Positions 12,900 to 22,599 of a DNA stretch of 64,000 bases are shown here, one piece after another; the stretch's first letter is position 1; each line of letters begins with the position of its first letter. Made by a program: the position numbers and the translations under genes. Source of the stretch: Diphasiastrum complanatum (Eukaryota; Streptophyta; Lycopodiopsida; Lycopodiales; Lycopodiaceae); NCBI GenBank assembly GCA_029204225.1, contig CM055100.1:62245472-62309471 (forward strand), written 5' to 3'. The notes beneath the pieces were generated by a model, which saw only the letters and a program-made list of their open reading frames with translations, had not been told where the DNA came from and searched no databases.

Positions 12900-13068
12900 C
12901 TGGAACTTTAGTCTGTCGACGTTAAGAGAGATATCGTGCTACGCTGCAATTGGAAATCGATTCTATGATACCGAAACAAATTGATTCGAACTGACGAATT
13001 TGATATCATGAAAGATATCAAGTATTAGAGCTTGCGCTCTAATATAGTATTAGGCCTTGAAGAATCAA

Positions 13069-13081
13069 GGCTATGATACCA
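13069..13081 (-). promoter_or_regulatory. Copia primer-binding site
   Basis: On the minus strand this reads TGGTATCATAGCC, one base from the initiator tRNA-Met complement TGGTATCAGAGCC used by most plant copia elements. It directly follows the CCAACA end of the LTR-like block. Confidence 0.7.
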
Positions 13082-13907
13082 TGTTGGAAAGAGGTGTGAA
13101 AAGATAGATCGAATATAATCGAATAAAAAGAATTCAAACAACAAGAAAGAAAATTTATCGTGCACATTGGAATAAACTCTTTCTCTTTCTCTATGCATGA
13201 CTACGCCTATCAATTTCGAACAAAACAATGGTAATAGAAATCACGTTTGATCTTATAGTAACTAAGTACTACAGTGATTACGTAGCCAAACATTAAGCAT
13301 TGAATTATCAGACAAATAATCAGTCGCGAAGAACTACAGAAATATACATTTTGAGATGAACCTGAAGACAATAAGAAAATAGTATTGATTTAGTATGAAA
13401 CCGAAACAGATTTAAATGAGTACAACAAGTTTGTGGATCGAAGCCACATACTCTAAGCTATCTCTAAGCAACTAAATATAAGCGCAATGCTGATAAGCAG
13501 TAAGCGCAATAGCAATCTCTAATCAACTCTAAAGAAGTGAGCTAGAATGCTCAGGAGTGTCCAAGCTCATAGGCTTGAGAGAGAACGCTAACTGTTCAAT
13601 ACTTGATGATTGATCTTCACGCTTTTGATGTAGGAATATGAACAGCTATTTATACTAAGCAATTAGGTTGTCAAATACGTCATCCAGTTGGCTGTGATGT
13701 GCTGGCATCCATCCAGTTAAGACTTCTTAGAAATTACTTGCTGATGAATTAATGCAAGTCGGTGGCTTTGGTATATAAACAGTCTCTTTGCAGATTTAAG
13801 CATAAACTGTGACTTTGTAGAAATGAACGTAAATTGTCATGCAAAAAATGCAAAAAGTGCGAAGGTCCTCACCAATTGTGAAGTTTTTAGCACGTGTGAA
13901 CTTCACA
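13082..13907 (-). repeat. LTR-like block (826 bp), probably 5' LTR of the minus copia
   Basis: The block has TG...CA ends in either orientation (TGTTGG...TTCACA on plus, TGTGAA...CCAACA on minus). The minus orientation is favoured by the copia Gag downstream and by a TATAAATAG box near 13,650. On the plus strand the right end is followed at 13,908-13,919 by a perfect TGGTATCAGAGC, so a plus-oriented reading is not excluded. Confidence 0.6.
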
Positions 13908-14215
13908 TGGTATCAGAGCTTCATGATTTGAAGAGGTGAGGGTGTATACATCAGATCAACAGTGCCTTTGCTTGTAGGAACTCGGATGTGGGAGAGGGAT
14001 TCAAACTCGCTGAGAGACAAGCTATCTGTGGATCATAAGTGGATCAAAACGAGCCTGATCTGCTCCAGCAGAGCCTTGTATAGACAAAGAGCTCACACGT
14101 GTGAAATCAGCCCTCATTAATTGAGTGCTACTTCTCTAGAATTGATCCAAATTTGATGTTCTATAGCTTGTTGGATAGGTATTGAAGAGTAGAATGTGTT
14201 GCTTGTGTTTCGAAA

Positions 14216-14759
14216 TTAGTTTGATTTGTTTTTAGAAGAGTTTAGGCAATCAGCGAAAGGCATGAAATTAGAAGTGTAGACCCCATTTTCTATTGCAAAG
14301 GTTGTCTTGTGTTTATCTTCAGGGACTATTTGAACAAGGAAATAACTGCTGAATCCATCCAAGAAGTTGAAAGCTTCAGCTCCTGTCATTTCCTCAAGGA
14401 TTTGGGTCGTTAAAGGTAAGGGAAAATGGGCTTTCTTTGTAACCGCATTAAGATTTTTCAAATACAAATATGAAGTTTGTCGTTGTATGTTGGACTTCAT
14501 AGATGAAGCCAACATCCAACAATTTCTTAATATTTTCATCGATTCTTTTGTGATAGACAGGGTTACATCTATATGGTTTAGCCCTAACAAGCTTGGCATT
14601 GTCTTCTAAAGGAATCGTATGGACCGCTACTTCGGGTGGGATCCCTTTCATTTCTGTATAGTTCCATGCAAATACATTCCTGTATTTGCGAAGTAAAGTT
14701 TTCAGATCAGAAAGTTGATCTGATGAAAGGTGTGCTCCAACATGAACTATTTGATCCAT
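14216..14759 (-). pseudogene. Ty3/gypsy reverse transcriptase fragment
   Basis: Two overlapping frames hold the start of a gypsy RT: FAWNYTEMKGIPPEVAVHTI, PYRCNPVYHKRIDENIKKLL, then after a frame change FPLPLTTQILEEMTGAEAF, NFLDGFSSYFLVQIVPEDKH, KTTFAIENGVYTSNFMPFAD. The palm Y-x-D-D motif that should follow MPF is missing because the element is cut at about 14,230. It is the downstream end of the minus-strand gypsy element that starts near 18,345. Confidence 0.85.
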
Positions 14760-16716
14760 CCTCGTTAGGGTCTTTAAGGTTTAACGGAATTGTTTTAGCG
14801 GTCCTTCAAAGGAGTGGGAACTTGGTGTGGGTTCCCGTGTGGTTGTTGTAACTGGATAATGATGTCATCCGAGGTGAAGTCTTTAAACTTTTATGGGAGA
14901 TTAAAGGGTGGTTCCACAAAGTTTTCAGGAACTTTGGGAATCATTTGCATTGAGGTACTAGCTTGGTCTGATTGTTTGGTTTCTGTCTCTTTAGACAAAG
15001 GCTTAATCGATTGCTTAAGCTTCTCATGCATCTGTTTTATGTGCTCGGTTAATTTAGCATTAATAATTTTAGTTTTTTGTAACCGAGGTTTTCGAGGTTT
15101 TTGATTTGGTGGTGTTGTTGCCTCGCTTATCAATTGTATCCCAAACTTCGTCTGGATACATGTCCCATGTGTATAGTTTGGGTTTAAGCCTATATGTTTG
15201 TGTGTTGGGTACTTTGGATGTCAGTTGGATGTGTTCCAACGATCCTGGTGACTTGATCTCTTGTGGAATTGATTTTGGTGGATAACGTTGGGCATCTAGA
15301 TAAAGGAGTACATATTCATCCGTCATTTCAACATCATCCATGGAAAGAATACCTTCTTTTGAAACATGGGCAGTAGAGACGCTAGGTTTTCCTGGGCACC
15401 AAGCTATTGGAATAGGGTCAATCATCATAAGCGGAATGATGGGTGTATCAATGTCTGTAGAAGATGGTAGAATAGACACATCCCCTACAACGGTTTTGAT
15501 ACGACATCTGTTGGAATCAACACAATCCACAGTGGCTAATGCTTGACCCCAATTTATTATGTTCGTGGATCTCATAGTGGCCTTTCAGTTGGATCGGGGC
15601 ATCATAAGTTGTTGATGACCAATCATCATAAACTTTAGCGAGCTTGACATGGCCAGTTGAGTCAACAGTGACTCATTTGTCGTGATTGCCAAAGTTGATC
15701 TTGATATGCTTCCAATCTTGGACAACGCCCACCATATGTAGCCAGGGTGTACCAAGAAGGAGTTTATAGGTATTTGCATCATCTGGTAAGTCTAAAATGA
15801 CACAATCGATTACAAATTTGACACTTGCAATGCAAACATGGATATTCGATAAATGACCTGCAGGGTCTGTAACTCATTGATCAGCCATGCAAAGTTTGTA
15901 GCATGGCTGATCGAGGGTATGGAATCCCATGAATTTGCCAATGACAAAGCCATTATGTTATGCCTGATCCACTATCAAGGATAGCAAATACTGCGGGATA
16001 GTCTTTATAGGACAAAGGCAAAGTGATGCTAGTCCCCTTAGCAACACCTACATTCATCAAATTCATAGGAATCTGAGAAATTTCAAGAATCTCTTCTGGT
16101 TTTCCCTGGTCGTCAAGAATAATAGGCAGCTGAAAACTACGATGGATATAGCGTTGAAGCCATGTGAAAGATTTTATCGCACTATGAAATGGCATGGTGA
16201 TTTAAACTTGCAAGAGGTCAAAGAATACTTCAAGTCCCTGTAGGGATTGCTCTTTTTTGGGGATTTGAGCGAATAACAGACCTTCCGTATTTTTTTTGTC
16301 TCGCAAAAAATCATCTCTAAATTTATTGTACTGCCTTTGTTCCACTTTGGGATTTGGGTAATCTTTGGGTAAAGTGGAAGCTGTCAAGGGGCTTCCCTGA
16401 TGGTCAGCTGATTTGGCAATGTGTTGTTGTTGTTCTTGGTGTTGGTGTTGTGCTCGGGTAAGAACTCTAACAAGTTTGGATGGTAGCAGATGGGAGTGTT
16501 GTATCGTGATTGTATGTGTGATCATAGGAGTTATCTACAAGATGTGTTTGTGCAAATTCTCGAGGGTGTCTATGTTTTTGTGCTCCTTGATCAGGTTGTC
16601 CCCTTGGAGGTGGACCTAAGAGTGCCAACTATGGTTGAGGTTCATGTCTAGACTATCTGGGCAAATCTTGTATATGGACTTGGTTGTTTTGAAGGGGGTA
16701 GTGCTGGTGTTGGTTT
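14760..16716 (-). pseudogene. Ty3/gypsy protease and linker region
   Basis: Several minus-strand frames (16,525-16,202, 16,195-15,953, 15,782-15,585, 15,575-15,069, 15,133-14,891) form one decayed polyprotein segment. A retropepsin core is visible near 15,960 (AVFAILDSGSGIT, with the catalytic D-S-G), followed by a W-A-L/GTPWL-type segment near 15,740. Downstream is the long Lys/Thr-rich linker typical of Tat/Ogre-like elements. Frames are broken by stops at roughly every 200-500 bp. The region runs from the inserted copia LTR to the RT fragment. Confidence 0.7.
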
Positions 16717-17361
16717 TGTGAAACAAATAATTCTCGGAACGAGGATGTCAAAAATTCTCTCACTTCGCTTTTGGGAGAAGTGGCTTTCTCTCACTTCGTG
16801 AATTCTAGGAAGTGGCCGGAAACATCCTTCATTGAAAATAGATGACCTTCGCTTTTTCTCTCTCTTCGAGATTTTGCGAAAATCTGAAGGTGCCCTCAAA
16901 AAGGCAAACGTGTCTTTAAAACAGTTTAACTCATGAAAATAGATGACCTTTGGAAATTTTCTCTCTCTTTGCATTTTTCAAGAAAATGCGAAAAAGCTAA
17001 AGCTGCCTTTAAAACAAGTTTAAGGCAAGTGTCACTTTTTGAAAGGAAGAAGTTTTAAGGCAAGTGTCGCTTTTTGAAAAAAGCCGACACTGTCATGACA
17101 GTTAGTGTATTTATACAGATTATTGAAAAGTAATATAAATCTGTAAACTTGTTCTAAATGCTAGTTCTTGGAAGTCCTTGAAGATGGCCAAGTCTTCAAT
17201 GACTTCAAGTTATTAAACTTAACATCTGAACTTGAAATTATGACAGGATTGGTTGCCCTTTATTGGAGATCAGCTGGAAGCCCGTTGTAGACGTTCTTCA
17301 AATAAATTGGTTGTCTAAGTTTGTGATTCCAAGGAGACAACTGTGGGCTTAGTTTCCAACA
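16717..17361 (-). repeat. Copia LTR (645 bp) inside the gypsy gag region
   Basis: On the minus strand it begins TGTTGGAAACTAAGCCCACAG and ends TTTCACA. The start closely matches the copia LTR at 1,889 (TGTTGGAGATTAAGCTCATAG). A TATAAATACAC box lies near 17,110. The gypsy zinc-knuckle coding ends immediately upstream and gypsy sequence resumes downstream. The 5-bp flanks (GGTTT and GTCCC on plus) do not match, so no clean target duplication is seen. Confidence 0.7.
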
Positions 17362-18345
17362 GTCCCCTTTAAGGTCACGGGATAATGGCCCCCTGACTGG
17401 TTGTGAGGCTGGTTCCTTGAGTTATAATAGCAATAGAGTGAGGTATAGCCCATAAAGTCACAGATGTCGCATTTGATCAAGGAAGTATCTGGGATTGGTT
17501 GGTAGGATGGGCACTCATTGCCAATGTGTGCACCTCGATAGTGAGGGCACCAAGTATTCTCTCATCTATGATGGATTTGGCCAGTGGGTAACTGGCCCGA
17601 CATCGAGCTCTAGATAGACTTGAGAGTATTTTGAAACTCTTTCATGAGTTTCTTCATTTGTTTTTGGTGTTGCTGGTTAAGCAACTCCATTTGTGTTTTC
17701 CATAATTGTTCTCGTGTTTCCTCATTTGGTCGAGCTTCTTGGACAACAAAATGTGCTCTCCGTTTACGTGGCTCATCGACATCTGATCCCTCGTCTTCTT
17801 CTCGAATGGCATCAGACATGGCTTGTTTCAATGATGTGTATTCATCATTGGAGCAAAGTTTACGTCATATCCATCGTGGGAGTCCAAAGAAGAACCAAAT
17901 GATGAGCATAGATTCAGTTGGTTGTTCTTGTACCTGACTTTTTAATCTTTTAAATCTTTCTATGTAGTCACGAACTTTCTCATCTTTTGTCATTTTGATG
18001 TTACTCAACTTGACAAAAGGACTTTCGATCAAACAAAATGGCTTGAATCGTTTGATGAATGCTTCCTTCAAGAGTGACCAGTCTCATTTATCTTCACGAC
18101 AATCAAGGTTAAAAAACCATTCTCGTGCTCGATCAATCATGGTCATCGAGAAGAGCTGAACCATGGCGTCTGGTGATGTCTCGCCATAGACATCACATGC
18201 ATTGTGAAACGTAGTTAGCAATAAATTTACTTTGGTTATAGGTGATTTTTGTCCGTTACCAGGCTATTAGGCAATCTTGATGTTATCTTCTTAATACATC
18301 GCCAGATCAGGCAGAAAGATTTGATTCATGTAGTAGTATATTTAA
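17362..18345 (-). pseudogene. Ty3/gypsy Gag with two zinc knuckles
   Basis: The minus strand encodes a retrotransposon Gag core (RAREWFFNLDCREDK near 18,120, then EAFIKRFKPFCLIESPFVKL and IKMTKDEKVRDYIERFKRLK). A Gln/Lys-rich coiled stretch (about 17,700-17,620) and two knuckle-like motifs follow: CPHYRGAHIGNECPS and CDICDFMGYTSLYC, the second a CX2CX4YX4C where Tyr replaces His. Stops near 17,878 and 17,607 and a degraded start show it is inactive. The copia LTR interrupts it at 17,361. Confidence 0.8.
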
Positions 18346-18399
18346 ATCTAGCTTGTCAATGGATTCTTAGGTCACATTTACTCTAGAAGCACTCACAAA

Positions 18400-19300
18400 A
18401 TCAAGAAAGATGCAAGCCTAGAATGTCCATCTAAGATAAGCATGTATTTCAGATAAAATCCATACAATTCTAACTTCAATCTACTGTAAAACGTCTGGGA
18501 AAACAATCAAGATTCTCAGTTTAATCTAGCAGATCAACAAGAATGAAAGAAACAAGAAAACAAGAAATTAACTAACAAGCAATCAAAGTGCAAGGATCAA
18601 GAAATATCCAATTCTTGATTCTTGGACTTCCCAAGAACATCAAGAACTATAATGTAAGAAAATAGGCAAGATCTACACCACAAATCCAATCTATTTAGTT
18701 TACTTGAAGCTTGTTTCAATATATAACAAGAAAGCAAGAAGTTAATGCACTCTACCTCCACAAAACATGATGAAAAACAAGAATTTTACTCTAATTCCAC
18801 AGCTATATTAAGGTATAAAGGCAAGATCATGAAAGCTTCACTCAAGAACACCAACATGATCATGGAGCTAGAGAGAAGGCTCAAAACTTGTGGATGATCT
18901 TTCTCATTAAAACAAGAGCAAGAGCATTACAACAAAAGCTCCCTCACAAGAGAGGGGGGCTCTTAAATAAGCCAAGGAGCTGCCTATGTGGAGCCTAAGT
19001 GGTAATTCCACAAATTACAAATTACAAGTGGAATTATGTTAGCAGATTCCAAATTTTCTCTTGCATGAATAAAGAAAATCCTCCACGAGTTCTTGACAAT
19101 TGAGAAGCTCCTTGTTCATGGCTATTGTCTTGAGTGAAATTCCTATGAACATGCTTTGATTTCTTGTTGTGGTTGTGGCTTCATTAGATATCTTGCTTTC
19201 TCTCTTGCAATGTGGAATGTAGATGTGGACTAGCTTTCCTGTTTCTTGTTTATGTAATTTCAGCATGCAGGTAAACTATATAGGCTGAGATTGTGGATCT
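18400..19300 (-). other. LTR-like promoter region upstream of the gypsy gag
   Basis: On the minus strand, around 18,990-18,830, there is a TTATTTAAG box followed by a T-rich leader with TCTTGTGAGGGAGC and an AATGAGAAAGATC stretch, the style of an LTR R/U5 region. Position just upstream of the gypsy gag suggests its 5' LTR. I could not find clear TG/CA ends or a primer-binding site, so the call is tentative. Confidence 0.3.
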
Positions 19301-19805
19301 GATCTTGCATAATCATCAACAATCCTGTCCTTGATTGTTCTTGGGTATTCCAAACATCAAGAAATGGGTGTTTCTTGATTATTGGGATGCTAGTGTGCTG
19401 TAGGTAGTTAGTTTCTTGATTCTTGTCCCTTGTTGTGTAATTTAATCTTGATGCTTTTATGCTTCCTGACTTCTTAGAATAGTTTGGTAGATAGATTTGT
19501 AGATTGCTCTATGTTTCATAATATTAATCTGTGCCTGAGCAAGGATTGGTTGCATGGCTTGTAAATGCATGTAGCTGGATTTGACGAAACTGTTTCATCC
19601 CACTGATAGGCTGGAAATTCATATGTTGAACTGACAAATAGTCTGCCTGTAAACAGTCCTAAACAAGTGGACCCAACTAGAAAGAATTGAGTTCTAGAAA
19701 TGGGCAGAAACACCCGATTTCCAAAGCATAAACCATCCAAGAAGTAACGAAGAAGAGATAAAAAGAAAAATCGTGTTCACAAATTCTGATTGGAATCTGT
19801 GAATA
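19301..19805. other. No gene; possible LTR of the downstream element
   Basis: AT-rich DNA ending directly at a TTTGGCGCC primer-binding-like motif. Any LTR would end here, but its start is not visible. Confidence 0.3.
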
Positions 19806-19814
19806 TTTGGCGCC
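19806..19814 (+). promoter_or_regulatory. TTTGGCGCC primer-binding motif, copy 1
   Basis: TTTGGCGCCTTTACCACC resembles the TTGGCGCCGTTGCC type of primer-binding site used by Athila/Tat-like Ty3/gypsy elements. A gag-like frame follows 820 bp downstream. Confidence 0.55.
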
Positions 19815-19929
19815 TTTACCACCGCTACACAGACATTTATAATGATAACATTATTCCAATCTGTGCTACCAAAATATCTTTCTGAAGTCTCACAAACGAA
19901 TCTTCACGGATCTCGTCACCTTGGTTTCG

Positions 19930-20420
19930 ACTGACGTACAGCTCCGTTCTCGACCGAGGCTTCACGCTCCTTACCTGTTTGAGCTCCACGACTCACATCT
20001 GGACCCGACCGAGCCTAGTTTCATTCACCATTGAAACACCATGACAACTCTCGACCGAGGCCCTACAGAAAATATCTCGCCACGTCCTAAGTTTGAAATC
20101 TCAACCGATACTTATAGATCAGATCTCAAGCAAGCATGTCATTAAAACCTCGCCCGAGTCACTTAGTAGACACCTCGACCAAATCACTTAGTTGACATCT
20201 CGACCGCGAAATCTCAGTTCCATCTCAACCAAGTGTTTTCAGTATGATCTCGACCAAAGACTTGTGTCAGATCTCAACCGAGCGCATTCCTTTTAATCTC
20301 AACCGAGGACATTTGTTCAGATCTCGATCGAGGAATTCCAGTCAAATTCGGAAACTTCTGTCAAAACTCGACCAGAGACTCTGTCAAATCTCGACCAGAG
20401 ACTTCTGTCACATCTCTCTA
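19930..20420 (+). repeat. Interspersed TCTCGACCGAG repeat array
   Basis: About 17 variants of (A)TCTCGACC(G/A)AG occur with a typical spacing of 25-35 bp across roughly 490 bp. They lie in the leader between the primer-binding motif and the gag frame. Spacer words such as GACTTCTGTCA and TTGTTCAG also recur. Confidence 0.75.
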
Positions 20421-20637
20421 TTATTTGACTAGGTTCCAGTATTGGCAAACTACCATAGTTCTCACACCAGTTTCCTGCAAAACCCTAACATCAAACACTG
20501 TGCCATTTGGACACCCCACATTATTAGACTCTGTCTAATATTCTTGACCAAACAACAAAACCAAAAAAAACAAAACCCAAAGTTACAAAGAGTCCAAGAG
20601 ACCTATATAGTCAATTTTTAGGTACTCTAGAGTTGCT

Positions 20638-20982
20638 ATGGATCGTCCTTACGATTTGAATTCCACAGAGGACTATCCACCAGAGATAGTCTCTCCATCT
20701 ACCGAACAGGCACGATTCAATGAATATTCTAGGATGAAGTCCCAAATCCATGAGCCCTCCACTAACTGTTTTGAACGATGGGAACCCATGCAAGCTGAAG
20801 TTCTATACAATGGCCCACACTTTCACTCTGCAGAATCATCCCACGCACGCGCTCACCTAAATGGAGCTTTTGCAAATAATGTCCCGAGCACTGAAAAACG
20901 TACTCCAAAGTTAGATTTACCTAAGTACGACGACAACAATGACCCTCAAAGATTTCTTCAAGTCTTTGAGAATCCTCAATGA
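20638..20982 (+). pseudogene. Truncated Ty3/gypsy Gag
   Basis: A 114-codon frame with an ATG at 20,638 ends in the Gag motif PKLDLPKYDDNNDPQRFLQV, which in plant gypsy Gags precedes the capsid helices. It stops right there, and 15 bp later a second TTTGGCGCC motif appears. The capsid body and knuckle are therefore missing. The leader with its TCTCGACC array and the primer-binding motif upstream make this a 5' fragment of a Tat/Athila-like element. Confidence 0.7.
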
Positions 20983-20997
20983 TAGAATCTACAAACA

Positions 20998-21006
20998 TTT
21001 GGCGCC
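20998..21006 (+). promoter_or_regulatory. TTTGGCGCC primer-binding motif, copy 2
   Basis: TTTGGCGCCATTACCACC repeats the motif at 19,806 with a related flank. It follows directly on the broken gag frame. Confidence 0.5.
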
Positions 21007-21039
21007 ATTACCACCAGTGCACACACACAACCTAATAAA

Positions 21040-21470
21040 AAATGTGATCCATGTGCGCTCCACATGGTTCTTGAAAATTTACACTTTACATTTCAACCAT
21101 CGCCAAGTGATGTTGTTAGTGACAAAGATCCTAAGGTTTACAGGTCACTTTTGGTTAACTATATTCCATAAGCTAGAAACCTCGCTTAGTTTTAGTACTA
21201 AAAATCATCTTGAATCAGATGGTCAGACGGAAAGAACTAATCAGACTATGGAAGATATGTTGAAAACATATGTGTCTCACAGGCAGACTCAGTGGGCATA
21301 TTACATTCCTTTAACTGAGTTTGCTTACAATAGTAGAAAATATGTACGAGTTTCAACCTAGATCTCCGATAAATGTGGAGACGAAGTTTGTTTAGATCTA
21401 TAAAGTTGTGGATTTCCCACATGTTATGCAAGAAATGTTGCAAGTGGGACATGATAATCTTAGTGTACCT
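21040..21470 (+). pseudogene. Chromovirus-type integrase fragment
   Basis: The frame from 20,939 carries an integrase core tail: ESDGQTERTNQTMEDMLKTY (containing the catalytic Glu), VSHRQTQWAYYIPLTEFAYN, and after a frame change FQPRSPINVE and HVMQEMLQVGHDN. This is the end of the catalytic core and the start of the C-terminal domain of a chromovirus. The first two Asp residues are missing or degenerate. It lies between the gag fragment and a copia LTR. Confidence 0.75.
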
Positions 21471-22580
21471 TTGAAACCTGGAAGAGTAATCATAACCATA
21501 GATACATAATTGAGGAATTGTTTCATCTCCGAGTGCTTGATTGTTGGTAAAGTATAGAGATTATCAGCTCTGACAGATAACAACAGATGAAAACACTAAT
21601 GAAAGAACAGTGATAACTATGTTAGCATGATCGTGGATTACTTAGAGAATGGAGATTATGCTGTTTTGTTGTGTTGAATAAGATTATCAGTGTAGGAGTC
21701 TTAGACTACCATGAAAGAGAGATTGCAAAAATGATGAGGCGTCTGAGACAGCCATGCAATCCTCTAATGCTGATAATTTGATATGAAGAGAATGTATAAA
21801 TAACTTAGGTGCGTTAGAGACAGCCATACATTTCTGTGATAATGTGGTTTGTGTAAGAGGAGTGAGAGTTAATTTCATTCAACAAGAATGCAAAGATGTA
21901 GAACAGTAGCGAAATCCATATAATAATGTTGTAAAACAACAATCAGACCACAATACAATTGCGCTGGAAAAAGCATGTGATCAGATCAATTGCTAAAGTT
22001 CTGAATATATATATATATCTTTTTCTATTATCATTAACGCTGAGGAGTCAGCTACTAGAAGACCTGTTTTGGTCGTTTGATCTCTGCTGGAGTATCTCTA
22101 TTAAAATCCCCCTTTTTTTTTTTTCAATCGCTCATTTACTTATATAGCAGCTGGAAGATCTTGTGGTATATTAACTTTACAATTACAAGATAGTTAACAG
22201 CTGTTAAACTGATCAATAGATTGGTTTAATATTGGAGCATGGAGACAGAATGGTCTGTACTTGGGATCCGTTGTAAATCTGTAGATGGTCGCCGCGATAC
22301 TCTTTGGCTTTTAACCTTCACCTTTTTAAAGACAACTGTCGCCTGTGTGGAATCCCGTGTAAAAATGCAATGTCACATTTTTCGCTTTTCTCGCCTGTTA
22401 GAAATTGCATAAAAAATGCAGTGTCATCTTTTTTTGTATTTTTTGGCTGGCAGAAATTGGAAAGAAAAGACAGACTATTGTGACAAACAATTCAAATATG
22501 CATATTTTATCTAAGAGAGTAAAATTGAGAGAAGGAATAAGGGCTGTTGGGATGAGTAGGAGTTAGATTAAATTCCCACA
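21471..22580 (-). repeat. Copia 3' LTR (minus), with polypurine tract
   Basis: The minus-strand polypurine tract TAAGGGGGAG (22,590-22,581) is followed by TGTGGGAATTTAATC at 22,580, the LTR start. A TATATAAG box lies at 22,146-22,139. The far boundary is not fixed; it must lie beyond the chromovirus fragment that ends near 21,470. GACAGCCAT(G/A)CA occurs twice inside. Confidence 0.65.
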
Positions 22581-22599
22581 CTCCCCCTTAAGCTTACTA

